From Jannaschia sp. M317 (GTDB lineage: Bacteria > Pseudomonadota > Alphaproteobacteria > Rhodobacterales > Rhodobacteraceae), in the NCBI RefSeq assembly GCF_025141175.1, contig NZ_CP081155.1, forward strand, positions 1,765,001 to 1,829,000: a DNA stretch of 64,000 nt, written 5' to 3'. Shown here one piece after another: positions 8,855 to 17,703 of this stretch. The position numbers and the translations under genes were made by a program. Below the pieces are notes generated by a model that did not search any database, was not told where the DNA came from, and saw nothing but the letters and a program-made list of their open reading frames with translations. Position 1 is the first letter of the stretch, and every line of letters starts with the position of its first letter.

Positions 8855-9751
8855 ATGACCGCCCCCTCTCGCCCCTTGCAAGCCATCTTGTGGATGATCG
8901 CCACGGGCCTGTGCTTTATCGCGGTGACGGCGGTGGTGAAACATGGGGCGCAGGACCTGCCGGCGGCGGTGTCCGCCTTTCTGCGGTATCTTCTGGGGCT
9001 TGTGTTCCTGATCCCGGTGGCCCGGACCCTGCTGGCGGCACCGATGTCGGCGCGGGATCTGGGGCTGTTTGGCCTGCGCGGGTTGGTCCATGCGCTTTCG
9101 GTGATCCTGTGGTTCTTTGCGATGACCCAGATCCCCTTGGCCGAGGTCACGGCGATGAACTATCTCAACCCGGTCTATGTGACCCTGGGCGCGGCGCTGT
9201 TTCTGGGCGAAAAGCTGGCCCTGCGCCGCATCCTGGCGGTCGTGGCGGCGTTGGTCGGCGTGCTGGTCATCCTGCGCCCCGGTTTTCGAGAGGTCGAGAC
9301 AGGGCATCTGGCAATGCTGTTCACCGCCATGGGCTTTGGGGCATCCTATCTGCTGGCAAAACCATTGGCCGGGCGGCATTCGGCATCGATGGTTGTCGGG
9401 ATGCTGTCGGTCATGGTGACCATCGGGCTGGCCCCCTTTGCCATCGCCGTCTGGGTCACGCCCAGCTTGGCGGAGCTGGGGTGGCTGTTCCTGGTCGCGC
9501 TTTTCGCCACGGCGGGCCACTATGCAATGACGCGGGCCTTTGCGGCGGCTCCGGTGTCGGTGACACAGCCGGTGACGTTCCTGCAGATGGTCTGGGCGGT
9601 GCTGCTGGGTTGGGCGCTGTTCGACGAGCCGCCGGATGCCTTTGTGATCCTGGGGGCCGCGATCATCATTTCCGCCGTCAGCTTCATCGCCTGGCGCGAG
9701 GCGCGGCTGCGCCGGGCCGTCACGCCCAACCCAATGGCCACGAAGCACTGA
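8855..9751 (+). CDS. DMT/EamA family transporter
   Basis: This 298-residue carrier has ten predicted helices in two EamA repeats. The first includes LPAAVSAFLRYLLGLVFLIP and ending AMNYLNPVYVTLGAALFLGE; the second ends PVTFLQMVWAVLLGWALFDE, the paired EamA end motif. These proteins export small metabolites or amino acids; the substrate is unknown. It starts 40 bp after the LysE-like gene in the same direction and could be cotranscribed. Confidence 0.88.
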   Translation: MTAPSRPLQAILWMIATGLCFIAVTAVVKHGAQDLPAAVSAFLRYLLGLVFLIPVARTLLAAPMSARDLGLFGLRGLVHALSVILWFFAMTQIPLAEVTAMNYLNPVYVTLGAALFLGEKLALRRILAVVAALVGVLVILRPGFREVETGHLAMLFTAMGFGASYLLAKPLAGRHSASMVVGMLSVMVTIGLAPFAIAVWVTPSLAELGWLFLVALFATAGHYAMTRAFAAAPVSVTQPVTFLQMVWAVLLGWALFDEPPDAFVILGAAIIISAVSFIAWREARLRRAVTPNPMATKH

Positions 9752-9813
9752 CCTGTTAACGAACTGTCAGGATTTCGCTGGAATTCCCGGTTTGGGCCGG
9801 GCATCTGGCAGAA

Positions 9814-10479
9814 ATGTTCAAACTTTGTTCACTTTTGTTTCTGCTCTCGATGGGGGCGGCCCAGGCGGAGATCCTCTCGGGGCCGATCCGCGTCGTGGAT
9901 GCGGATACGATCGATATCGGGGCAGATACCAACATCCGCTTGCTGGGGATCGACGCCGCCGAGGGCGCGCAGACGTGCCGTGAAAAGACCCGCGAGATTC
10001 TGCCCTGCGGGGCCATGGCGACCGAGGCGGTGCGGCGGCTGTATGCCGGGGCGATGGCCCGCTGCGACAGCTCCGAAAGGGACCGCTATGGGCGCCGTCT
10101 GGCGACCTGCACCATCGGGGGCGTGGACCTGGGCGCGGACTTGGTGTCGCGCGGCCTGGCAAGACGCTACCGCGACGATCCCCGCTATGCCGAGGAAGAA
10201 AAGGCCGCGATCCTGTTCGAGCGCGGGCTTTGGGCCTATGACATGGTCGATCCGGCCGTGTGGCGGGCCGAACAACGGCGGCGCGTGACGACTGGGCCCA
10301 CTGCCACGGCCCCCGCAGGCTGTCCCATCAAGGGCAACATTTCGGCCAATGGCCGCCTTTACCACATGCCCGGCAGCTTTGCCTACGACCGCACCCGCAT
10401 CAACCTGCAGCGGGGCGAACGCTGGTTCTGTTCCGAAGCGGAGGCGCGGGCGGCGGGGTGGCGGCGCGCGGGCGGCTAG
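9814..10479 (+). CDS. secreted thermonuclease (SNase) family protein
   Basis: This 221-residue protein has a signal peptide (MFKLCSLLFLLSMGAAQA). The SNase fold follows: RVVDADTIDIG, IRLLGIDAAEGAQTC and ERDRYGRRLATC carry the Ca-binding Asp and catalytic Arg/Glu positions. The last ~50 residues (from CPIKGNISANGRLYHMPGSF) form a separate extracytoplasmic module that occurs at the C-terminus of such nucleases. It probably acts in the periplasm on nucleic acid. Confidence 0.88.
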   Translation: MFKLCSLLFLLSMGAAQAEILSGPIRVVDADTIDIGADTNIRLLGIDAAEGAQTCREKTREILPCGAMATEAVRRLYAGAMARCDSSERDRYGRRLATCTIGGVDLGADLVSRGLARRYRDDPRYAEEEKAAILFERGLWAYDMVDPAVWRAEQRRRVTTGPTATAPAGCPIKGNISANGRLYHMPGSFAYDRTRINLQRGERWFCSEAEARAAGWRRAGG

Positions 10480-10928
10480 TCTGCGTCCGTCCCTTCGACC
10501 CGCGCCTGAAATCGCTCAAAGAACTCATCGGCCATCTTGGCCGCGAAACTGTCGATCAAGCGATTGCCCAGCTGTGCGATCTTGCCGCCGACCTTGGCCG
10601 CGACCTCGTACGTCAGCTCCGTTCCCTCGGGCACCTCGGTCAGGCACACGTCCGCCGCCCCCTTGGCAAAGCCCGCGACGCCGCCCTTGCCTTCGCCCGC
10701 GATGCGATAGCTTGCGGGCGGGACCACCTCCGACAGGGTGACGCCGCCCTTGAAGGTGGCCTTCACCGGGCCGACCTTTTGCTTGACCACCGCCTGAAAT
10801 CCCTCCTCCGGAGAGCCGGTCAGTTCTTCGCAGCCGGGGATGCAGGCGCGCAGGGTGTCGGCGTCGTTCAGATGCGCCCAGACGACGTCACGGGGGGCGG
10901 CAATGGTGCGGGTTCCGGTCAGGTCCAT
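10476..10928 (-). CDS. CoxG-like SRPBCC protein (CO dehydrogenase subunit G family)
   Basis: This 150-residue START/SRPBCC-fold protein begins MDLTGTRTIAAPRDVVWAHL and has DADTLRACIPGCEEL, the typical CoxG start, and a late LIDSFAAKMADEFFERF helix. CoxG homologues help recruit xanthine-oxidase-type molybdenum enzymes to the membrane. No cox structural genes are in the window, so the partner is unknown. Its stop overlaps the convergent thermonuclease stop by four bases. Confidence 0.8.
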   Translation of the reverse strand: MDLTGTRTIAAPRDVVWAHLNDADTLRACIPGCEELTGSPEEGFQAVVKQKVGPVKATFKGGVTLSEVVPPASYRIAGEGKGGVAGFAKGAADVCLTEVPEGTELTYEVAAKVGGKIAQLGNRLIDSFAAKMADEFFERFQARVEGTDAD

Positions 10929-10940
10929 GGTGCGATCCTT

Positions 10941-12317
10941 TCAGAGGTCATAGGGCAGAACGCCCCGGTCATGTGGGTCAATCCGCAGCGGCCGTTCCAG
11001 GGGCGGCACCGCGCGTTGGTGGCAATTCACCCGTTCGCAGATCCGGCAGGACACGCCAATGGGGACGACGCCGCTGTTCAGGTCGAGACCGTCGGCATAG
11101 ACCAGACGTTCGGCGTGGCGCACTTCGCAGCCCAGCGCGATGGCGTGGCGGCGCACGGGCGCGCCCCAGGCCCCGCCGGTCCGCGACACGTCCCGCGCCA
11201 GGCAGAAATAGCGCACGCCGTCCGGGGTTTCGGCCACCTGCCGCAGGAACCGGCCCGGCGTCTCGAAGGCGGCGTGTACGTTCCACAGCGGACAGGCCCC
11301 GCCGAAACGGGCGAACTGCAGCCGGGTGGCGGAATGGCGCTTGGTGATCTGGCCTGCGGGATCGACGCGCACGAAAAAGAACGGCACCCCCTTGGCCCCG
11401 GATCGTTGCAGCGTGGACAGCCGGTGCCCGACCTGTTCCAGCGAGGCGCCGAACTGCCGCGCCAGCGTTTCCAGATCATGACGGCAGGCGTCGGCGGCAC
11501 CGCGAAAGGCCGCGTAGGGCATCAACGCGGCACCGGCAAAGTAATTGGCCAGACCCGTGCGCGCGATCCGCCGTGCGTCGGGCGAGGTAAAGCGCGCCAG
11601 ATCCAGCGTCGCATCGAGCAACTCTCCGCGCGAGATCAGGGCAACCTGGTGCAGCTGCTGGAACCGCAAGGTTGCGGGGTCCGCCCGGCTGGAAAGTGTC
11701 AGCACGCCCGCGCGGCTGTCGAAACGGCGCAGGCGGTCGCTGTCTTCGGTGACAACGGCGATGCGCTTCTCTCTCCAGAACCGGGCGAGACCGCTTTCGA
11801 GGTCGTCGAGGCGACCTGCAAAGGTTTCCGCCGCGCGGTCGACCGCATCGATGTAATTATCGCAATAGTGAAAGAAATCCCGGACTTCTTCCCATGGAGA
11901 CGGTGCAGACATGCCAGATGATCCAAGGGCCGCATCCAGCGAGGCGAGCCGTTCGTGGCCGTCCCGGTAGGCGCGGTGCAGGTCCAGAAAGGCGCGGGCC
12001 AGCGCCGGCGCATTGCCCGCCGCCAGCCGCAGATCCGCCAGTGGCACCGCGTCCCCGAACACCGGGTCGGCCAGCGCCTCGCGCATGTCGGACACGAGCC
12101 GCGCCTCGTCCCCGCCGCCCAGTTCGGTCACGTCAAAGCCGAATTCCCGCGCGAGGGCCAGAACGACCGTGGTGCTGACCGGACGGTTGTTGTTTTCCAT
12201 CTGGTTCAGATAGGGCAGCGACACGCCCAGACGGGCCGCGAACTCGGTCTGGGTCAGGCCGATCCGCGTGCGGACTTCGCGCAGTTTTCCACCGGCATAA
12301 AGTTTCTGACCCGCCAT
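10941..12317 (-). CDS. pccR: short-chain acyl-CoA regulator PccR (XRE/ScfR family)
   Basis: This 458-residue regulator has an N-terminal HTH (REVRTRIGLTQTEFAARLGV, then SLPYLNQMENNNRPVS). A middle ImmA/IrrE-like region follows (LRFQQLHQVALISRGELLDA) and a C-terminal cysteine-containing domain (ending GVSCRICERVNCHQRAVPPL). This is the architecture of short-chain fatty acyl-CoA regulators. PccR in Rhodobacter sphaeroides controls propionyl-CoA carboxylase genes, and here the gene lies beside pccB. A perfect palindrome centred on TTTGCAAA sits six bases before its start, suggesting autoregulation. Confidence 0.88.
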   Translation of the reverse strand: MAGQKLYAGGKLREVRTRIGLTQTEFAARLGVSLPYLNQMENNNRPVSTTVVLALAREFGFDVTELGGGDEARLVSDMREALADPVFGDAVPLADLRLAAGNAPALARAFLDLHRAYRDGHERLASLDAALGSSGMSAPSPWEEVRDFFHYCDNYIDAVDRAAETFAGRLDDLESGLARFWREKRIAVVTEDSDRLRRFDSRAGVLTLSSRADPATLRFQQLHQVALISRGELLDATLDLARFTSPDARRIARTGLANYFAGAALMPYAAFRGAADACRHDLETLARQFGASLEQVGHRLSTLQRSGAKGVPFFFVRVDPAGQITKRHSATRLQFARFGGACPLWNVHAAFETPGRFLRQVAETPDGVRYFCLARDVSRTGGAWGAPVRRHAIALGCEVRHAERLVYADGLDLNSGVVPIGVSCRICERVNCHQRAVPPLERPLRIDPHDRGVLPYDL

Positions 12318-12322
12318 GGTGC

Positions 12323-12338
12323 CCCCTTTGCAAAGGGG
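12323..12338. promoter_or_regulatory. palindromic TTTGCAAA operator upstream of pccR
   Basis: CCCCTTTGCAAAGGGG is a perfect 16-bp palindrome immediately upstream of the pccR start codon (12315-12317). TTTGCAAA is the core box described for RamB/PccR-type ScfR regulators. Its position suggests negative autoregulation, which is inference. Confidence 0.6.
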
Positions 12339-12361
12339 ATTAGCAGGTTAGCGAGTGGCCG

Positions 12362-13576
12362 TCACCCTGCCACGGCCAGCTGGCGATTGCGCCGGATCGT
12401 CAGCACGATCGCCACGACCGAGCAGAGGCCGGATGCCACCATCAGCAGGATCAGCGGCAGCGCACCGCTGAACCAATGCAGAAGGTGGCCGGCCAACTCG
12501 GCCAGGGCGGCGCCTCCGCCGATCATCATCGCCCCACCCAGGCCCGAGGCCGTGCCCGCCAGGTGCGACCGGACAGACAGCATGCCCGCCGTCGCGTTCG
12601 GGATCACCAATCCATTGCCCAGGCCCACAAAGGTCACGAGGCCGAAGAAGACCCAGTGCGAGTCGAACCCGGCCAGCGCCAGCACCAGCAGCAGGCTCAG
12701 ACCCATCGCCTGACCCAGCGCCCCGATCAGGATCATTATGTCGATCCCCACGCGTTGGGAGAACCGACCAGACAGCCCGTTGCCGGCAAAATAGCCCAGC
12801 GCGGGCGCACCAAAGAAGATGCCCAGAACCTCGGGGGTCATGCCGTAGACTTCGGACCCGACGTAGGGGGCACCGCCGAGGTAGGCAAAGAACGTACCCG
12901 AAGCAAAGGCAGAGGCCAGGCAATAGCCCCAGAACCGGCGCGAGGTCAGAAGCTCCGGGTATTGTTTGACCTGCGCCCGGAAAGACGCATTGGCCGAGGT
13001 CGGTGCCGTCTCACCCAGGTCGATGTAGGTAAGGATCAGGATGAAGACGCCGCCGATGAACATCGCCCAGAAGTTCGACTGCCAGCCATAGGCACCATCC
13101 AGCCAGCCGCCCACGGCGGGCGCGACCATGGGCACAACGGACATGCCCATCGTGACATAGCCCAGCATCGAGGCCGCCTTGTCCTGTGAGAACAGGTCGC
13201 GCACGACCGCGCGGCTGAGCACCATGGCGACGACGACGCTGGCCTGCACCATGCGGAACGCCAGGAAAACCTCAACGTTGGGCGCATAGATGCACCCCAG
13301 CGTCGCGACCAGAAACACGGACAGGCCGCCCAGGATAACGGGGCGCCTGCCGTACCGATCCGACATCGGGCCGACCACCAGCTGCAGCAGCGCGTTGACC
13401 GCCAGGAAAAGCACGACCGCGCGGGCGACGACGGCGTAGTCGGTCTGAAACCAGGTCGCCATCGACGGCAGGGACGGCAGAAAGATGTTCATGGACATCG
13501 TTGACAGGCTGACCAGGGCCACGAGTGTCAGGATGTGAGGGGGGCTGCGGCGTGGCGCGGCGGAAGTGTCTGTCAT
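12362..13576 (-). CDS. Bcr/CflA-type MFS drug exporter
   Basis: This 404-residue, twelve-helix major facilitator carrier has LSTMSMNIFLPSLPSMATWF in helix 1, QLVVGPMSDRYGRRPVILGG between helices 2 and 3, and RAVVRDLFSQDKAASMLGYV in helix 4/5, all Bcr/CflA hallmarks. Substrates of relatives include bicyclomycin, sulfonamides and chloramphenicol. ATG at 13576 is chosen for family length; the frame extends upstream to a TTG at 13684 with non-homologous sequence. It is transcribed away from pccB. Confidence 0.85.
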   Translation of the reverse strand: MTDTSAAPRRSPPHILTLVALVSLSTMSMNIFLPSLPSMATWFQTDYAVVARAVVLFLAVNALLQLVVGPMSDRYGRRPVILGGLSVFLVATLGCIYAPNVEVFLAFRMVQASVVVAMVLSRAVVRDLFSQDKAASMLGYVTMGMSVVPMVAPAVGGWLDGAYGWQSNFWAMFIGGVFILILTYIDLGETAPTSANASFRAQVKQYPELLTSRRFWGYCLASAFASGTFFAYLGGAPYVGSEVYGMTPEVLGIFFGAPALGYFAGNGLSGRFSQRVGIDIMILIGALGQAMGLSLLLVLALAGFDSHWVFFGLVTFVGLGNGLVIPNATAGMLSVRSHLAGTASGLGGAMMIGGGAALAELAGHLLHWFSGALPLILLMVASGLCSVVAIVLTIRRNRQLAVAG

Positions 13577-13669
13577 GAGGGCCATGGTGGGGCGGTATCC
13601 GCTGCCGTCCAGTCTGTCCATTTTCTTTCCCGCACAGATGACTGTGCGATCCGGGGTCTCTGCCAAGGG

Positions 13670-13717
13670 TTTGCTGATTTGCAATTAATCTATTCATTAT
13701 ATTCAGGTCTTTGCAAA
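13670..13717 (+). promoter_or_regulatory. pccB upstream region with TTTGCAAA-type boxes
   Basis: This AT-rich stretch contains TTTGC at 13670-13674, TTTGCAAT at 13678-13685 and a perfect TTTGCAAA at 13710-13717, about 70 bp before pccB. The same core occurs in the palindrome before pccR. This fits PccR control of pccB; I cannot locate the transcription start. Confidence 0.5.
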
Positions 13718-13787
13718 TATGCCAAAGAACACTATCGCGGCGCCGCAGCATCGCCTAGATCAGGGGGGGGACATACCGGAGGACGCC

Positions 13788-15320
13788 ATGACCGACATTC
13801 TCGCCGAACTGGAAGATCGCCGTGCCCAGGCACGCGAAGGTGGAGGCGAGAAGCGTGTCGCCGCCCAGCATGCCAAGGGCAAGCTGACCGCGCGGGAACG
13901 GATCGAACTGCTGCTCGACGACGACAGCTTCGAGGAGTTCGACATGTTCGTCGCTCACCGTGCGACCGATTTCGGCATGGAGGCGCATCGGCCTGCGGGC
14001 GACGGGGTCGTGACCGGTTGGGGCACCATCAACGGGCGTCTGGTCTATGTCTTCAGTCAGGATTTCACCGTCATGGGCGGGTCCGTGTCCGAGACGCACG
14101 GGCAGAAGATCTGCAAGATCCAGGACATGGCGCTGCAGAATGGGGCGCCTGTCATCGGGCTCAACGACTCGGGCGGGGCGCGGATTCAGGAAGGCGTGGC
14201 GTCGCTGGCGGCCTATGGCGAAGTGTTCCAGCGCAACATCGACGCCTCGGGCGTGATCCCGCAGATCAGCGTGATCATGGGGCCCTGCGCGGGGGGGGCC
14301 GTCTATAGCCCCGCGATGACCGACTTCATCTTCATGGTGAAGGATTCCAGTTATATGTTCGTCACCGGCCCCGACGTGGTCAAGACCGTCACCAACGAGG
14401 TCGTCACCGCCGAGGAGCTGGGCGGGGCCGTCACGCACACCAAGAAATCGGGCGTGGCTGACGGGGCCTTTGAGAACGACGTGGAGGCCCTGGCCGAAGT
14501 GCGCCGCCTGGTCGACTTCCTGCCTCTGTCCAACCGTGAAAAGCCGCCGGTCCGACCGTTCTTCGACGATCCCGCCCGCATCGAGAGCAGCCTGGACACA
14601 CTGATCCCCGACAACGCCAATGCGCCCTACGACATGAAGGAGTTGATCGGGAAGCTGGCGGACGAAGGCGATTTCTTCGAGTTGCAGGCGGACTATGCCA
14701 AGAACATCCTGACGGGCTTTATCCGGTTGGAGGGGCGCACCGTGGGTGTCGTCGCCAATCAGCCCATGGTTCTGGCAGGATGCCTGGACATCGACAGCAG
14801 CCGCAAGGCGGCCAAGTTCGTCCGGTTCTGCGATGCCTATGAGATCCCGATCCTGACCCTGGTGGATGTCCCTGGCTTTCTGCCCGGCACCAGCCAGGAA
14901 TACGGCGGCGTCATCAAGCACGGTGCCAAGCTGTTGTTCGCCTACGGCGAGGCGACGGTGCCCAAGGTCACGGTCATCACCCGCAAGGCCTATGGCGGGG
15001 CCTATGACGTGATGGCATCCAAGCATCTGAAGGGTGATTTCAACTACGCCTGGCCCACCGCAGAGATCGCGGTGATGGGGGCCAAGGGCGCGGTGGAGAT
15101 CCTGTATCGGTCCGAGCTGGCCGATGCCGCGAAAATCGCCGACCGCACCAAGGATTACGAAGACCGTTTCGCGAACCCCTTCGTGGCCGCCGAGAAGGGC
15201 TTTATCGACGAGGTCATCCAGCCCCATTCCACCCGCAAACGCGTCGCCCGCGCCTTCGCCTCGCTGCGCCACAAGCGGCAGGAGCGGCCCTGGCGCAAGC
15301 ACGATACGATTCCGTTGTAG
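13788..15320 (+). CDS. pccB: propionyl-CoA carboxylase beta subunit (carboxyltransferase)
   Basis: This 510-residue carboxyltransferase transfers the carboxyl group from carboxybiotin to propionyl-CoA, giving methylmalonyl-CoA. It starts [20 protein letters not shown] and has [20 protein letters not shown] (first oxyanion loop), [19 protein letters not shown] and [20 protein letters not shown] (second crotonase half). Length and ends match PccB. ATG at 13788 has GGAGG seven to eleven bases upstream. The partner PccA is encoded at 18507. Confidence 0.95.
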   Translation: MTDILAELEDRRAQAREGGGEKRVAAQHAKGKLTARERIELLLDDDSFEEFDMFVAHRATDFGMEAHRPAGDGVVTGWGTINGRLVYVFSQDFTVMGGSVSETHGQKICKIQDMALQNGAPVIGLNDSGGARIQEGVASLAAYGEVFQRNIDASGVIPQISVIMGPCAGGAVYSPAMTDFIFMVKDSSYMFVTGPDVVKTVTNEVVTAEELGGAVTHTKKSGVADGAFENDVEALAEVRRLVDFLPLSNREKPPVRPFFDDPARIESSLDTLIPDNANAPYDMKELIGKLADEGDFFELQADYAKNILTGFIRLEGRTVGVVANQPMVLAGCLDIDSSRKAAKFVRFCDAYEIPILTLVDVPGFLPGTSQEYGGVIKHGAKLLFAYGEATVPKVTVITRKAYGGAYDVMASKHLKGDFNYAWPTAEIAVMGAKGAVEILYRSELADAAKIADRTKDYEDRFANPFVAAEKGFIDEVIQPHSTRKRVARAFASLRHKRQERPWRKHDTIPL

Positions 15321-15328
15321 GTCAAGCC

Positions 15329-15853
15329 TTGGAGATTGATCGACATATCGCCTACTTTGACGCGGAATTGGCCATGACGCGCGCGCTGACTGCGGGCTGT
15401 GCAGTCGTTGCTGCAACTGCGCTGGCTCTACTTCGGTTCGAGCTGTCGTCGCATGGTTGGCGGGCGGAACTCGCAGGGGTGATCGCGGTTATCATGGCCG
15501 GCTACGGCACCGCATGTGGGGGATTGTTCGGGGCCCGAGTTCGGGGCGTTAAGCGACGGCTTCTAAGTGTGCATCTGGAAGATCGGATCGGCGTTTTGGA
15601 AGATGACCCGATCCGTGACCCGATCACGCGTTGGTTGGAGAGAGACAGGTTGAATCCGAAGGGCGTTGTCACGCGCTTCTCGTCGTTTGTCTTGGGATTT
15701 TATCCCACAGCCGCGGACGACAAGGCCCTTACGCTCAAGCAGTACATACGCGAGATCGAAGGAAGCGAGACCCGTGCCGTCGCTGGTTTGGTGTTCGGTA
15801 GTATCGCTCTGTTTGTCTCGTTCTCTTTTGTCATCGCGGGTGTGTTTCGATGA
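15329..15853 (+). CDS. membrane protein of unknown function
   Basis: This 174-codon frame has two hydrophobic segments near the N-terminus (ALTAGCAVVAATALALL and ELAGVIAVIMAGYGTACGGL) and one at the C-terminus (AVAGLVFGSIALFVSFSFVI). The intervening region is charged and cytoplasmic-looking. No family is recognised. The TTG start is nine bases after pccB; ATG at 15374 is an alternative. The stop overlaps the next start as ATGA. Local composition is less GC-rich than pccB, so it may be a later insertion. Confidence 0.55.
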   Translation: MEIDRHIAYFDAELAMTRALTAGCAVVAATALALLRFELSSHGWRAELAGVIAVIMAGYGTACGGLFGARVRGVKRRLLSVHLEDRIGVLEDDPIRDPITRWLERDRLNPKGVVTRFSSFVLGFYPTAADDKALTLKQYIREIEGSETRAVAGLVFGSIALFVSFSFVIAGVFR

Positions 15854-16215
15854 TGCATGATTGGACCTCAGACGGCCGGGGCTGGTTCGTCCGGCGCGAT
15901 GGGGACAGGTTTTCCCTGACGCGGCGCTTGCCGCTGCGCTGGGATGTGGCGGCGGAAACGGTTTTGCCGGATCTGGGGCGGCGGCGTCTGGCCCATGCGG
16001 TGCGGCAGGACATGTGGCGGATGTTGCAGGATCTGCGGGGGTTTTCCCCTGCGGTAGAGGTGGTGCGTGCGGGGGCCACCTGCCGTTTGCGCGCGGGCGG
16101 ACGGGTGGACGGGAGGCGGCCATCCGATTTGCCCGCGCGCATTCAGGCGCTGTTGGAAGATCCCGGGCACCGCGCCGCCTGGGTCCGCTCGGCTGCGCAT
16201 CGGGGCGCGGCATGA
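15850..16215 (+). CDS. hypothetical protein in the pcc region
   Basis: This 121-residue basic protein (MMHDWTSDGRGWFVRRDGDR, then PLRWDVAAETVLPDLGRRRL) has no membrane segment or signal. No family is recognised. Four-base overlaps with both neighbours indicate translational coupling in a pccB-initiated operon. Confidence 0.6.
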   Translation: MMHDWTSDGRGWFVRRDGDRFSLTRRLPLRWDVAAETVLPDLGRRRLAHAVRQDMWRMLQDLRGFSPAVEVVRAGATCRLRAGGRVDGRRPSDLPARIQALLEDPGHRAAWVRSAAHRGAA

Positions 16216-16601
16216 GGCGGCTTGCGCTGGGGCTGGCCCTGGCCGGGCTGTGCGGCCCCGCGCTGGCGCAGGGCGTGCCTTCGGGGCAGGCGGTCGTTCT
16301 GTGGCAGGTGTTGTGGGAACGGATCGACGGGCAGGGGACGCAGGCGATCCTGCGGTTCATCGCGCCTGAGGTTGCGCGGGACGGCGGCTCGGTCGATTTC
16401 GAGACGGCACAGACCGACATGAACTGGCTGTGCGAAACCCACGGCCTGCCGGTGGCCGGATTGGCCTATGCGCGGTCGGACGAGATCGTGATCACCTTGA
16501 TGGATCGTGCCGTGCCACGGGGCGCGACCGATCCCGAGGCGACGCGCTATTTCGCCGTATACCGTGTTGCCGACGGACGTTGCGCGGCGGTGGACTACTG
16601 A
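16212..16601 (+). CDS. periplasmic DUF6497-like protein
   Basis: This 129-residue protein has a signal peptide (MRRLALGLALAGLCGPALAQ). The mature part contains WERIDGQGTQAILRFIAPEV and DMNWLCETHGLPVAGLAYAR, and ends ADGRCAAVDY with a likely disulfide pair. It resembles a small Rhodobacteraceae family of unknown function often found beside pcc genes. The start overlaps the previous stop (ATGA). Confidence 0.65.
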   Translation: MRRLALGLALAGLCGPALAQGVPSGQAVVLWQVLWERIDGQGTQAILRFIAPEVARDGGSVDFETAQTDMNWLCETHGLPVAGLAYARSDEIVITLMDRAVPRGATDPEATRYFAVYRVADGRCAAVDY

Positions 16602-16719
16602 TGCCCTGTCCGTGCCGCCGACAGACCCCACGGAACCAGATGCCCCGTCTTGTGCGTTGGATACCCGGACCCGCCGTGCCTTTGGCAGGGCACCCCGTCC
16701 GCAACGCAAGGAGACTATC

Positions 16720-16848
16720 ATGCGCACGACCATCAAATTCATCGCCGTCGTCGGCGTCGCTGCAACCCTGGCCGCCTGCGGCAGCTCGGACGAGGACGTG
16801 GTCTATGTGCCCACGGTCACAGTGGATCCGGTCAGCACCAAATACTGA
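16720..16848 (+). CDS. 42-aa lipoprotein
   Basis: MRTTIKFIAVVGVAATLAAC is a complete lipoprotein signal with lipobox LAAC. It leaves a mature peptide of about 23 residues that is acidic, then V/T-rich, and ends STKY. AAGGAGA lies five bases before the ATG. It is similar in size and C-terminal pattern to the 48-aa lipoprotein at 17068. Function unknown. Confidence 0.6.
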   Translation: MRTTIKFIAVVGVAATLAACGSSDEDVVYVPTVTVDPVSTKY

Positions 16849-17067
16849 TCCCGCCACGCGCCGGGTCGCGAAACAATCCCTGTTTGGCGGTGGCTTTGAT
16901 GCCGCCGCGACACAAGCCCTTGGGGCAACTGGGGCATTTTCGGGGCAGGCGTATCGCGATGAATTTTTGCGCGTTAAGCTTTCGACAGGTCGCCGCATGG
17001 CGATCCAAACTGCGGGCGGCGTGGGGGATAAAACTCTCGCGCCGCCCGTCAACGTCAGGAGACTTGA

Positions 17068-17214
17068 ATGTCGCACGTACTCAAGGCCGTTGTCGCCCTT
17101 GCCGCTTTGTCGGCTCTGGGCGGTTGCTTCCTCGGGAACCCCGAGCCGGAAGAGATCGTTATCGTCGAACCCGCGCCCGTGGTCATCGAGCAGCCGACCG
17201 GCAAATACCACTAA
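17068..17214 (+). CDS. 48-aa lipoprotein
   Basis: MSHVLKAVVALAALSALGGC gives a signal with lipobox LGGC. The mature part is acidic and valine/proline-rich (PEPEEIVIVEPAPVVIEQPT) and ends GKYH. AGGAGA lies five bases upstream of the ATG. With the preceding 42-aa gene it looks like a diverged tandem pair. A hairpin (17221-17244) follows immediately. Confidence 0.6.
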   Translation: MSHVLKAVVALAALSALGGCFLGNPEPEEIVIVEPAPVVIEQPTGKYH

Positions 17215-17220
17215 TGGTTC

Positions 17221-17244
17221 GGGGCGGGGAGAGATCCTCGCCCC
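17221..17244 (+). terminator. hairpin after the second small lipoprotein
   Basis: GGGGCGGGGA and TCCTCGCCCC pair over ten positions (one G-U) around the loop GAGA, six bases after the lipoprotein stop. It lacks a T-tract, so termination would be weak or Rho-aided. Confidence 0.5.
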
Positions 17245-17307
17245 AACACTCCGGGCTGTGTACGGGCCCGGCCTGACATCTGACACGACCAGCATGGGGA
17301 GGGGCCC

Positions 17308-17703
17308 ATGCTGAAGCATCGCGGCTTTCCGGGCAGATTGCCCAGCACAGATTTTCAATTCACCGTCCGCCGCGCCAATCCGAAGGGCGCCACGCCCATC
17401 ACCCGGCGCGAGCGGTATCGCGACCGGCGCACGCCCGACAAGCAGGCCGATGCAGGGTTCCTGAAGGCGCTTTGGGACCATTTCGGCGACGAGCCGTTCG
17501 AGCGTGGGAACCTGGATGCGGGCCGTTTGTCCTGGCTGTTCGGGCGCGAAGTCCTGGCCGCCGAAGATCCGTTTGATCCGACCAGCTATGACGCGCTCTT
17601 GCGGGTCGACGAAACGGCGGCCCGGATCAGCTTCCCGGAGGTCTTTGCCGCAGGCGAAGACGCGGAGGTCGACGCCGACGACTGGGATGAGGATTCGGCA
17701 TGA
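17308..17703 (+). CDS. hypothetical acidic-tailed protein
   Basis: This 131-residue soluble protein begins MLKHRGFPGRLPSTDFQFTV, is basic in its first half (RRERYRDRRTPDKQADAGFL) and strongly acidic at the end (GEDAEVDADDWDED). No family is recognised and no membrane segment is present. GGGGAGGGGCCC precedes the ATG. Codon use matches its neighbours, supporting a real gene. Confidence 0.6.
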   Translation: MLKHRGFPGRLPSTDFQFTVRRANPKGATPITRRERYRDRRTPDKQADAGFLKALWDHFGDEPFERGNLDAGRLSWLFGREVLAAEDPFDPTSYDALLRVDETAARISFPEVFAAGEDAEVDADDWDEDSA

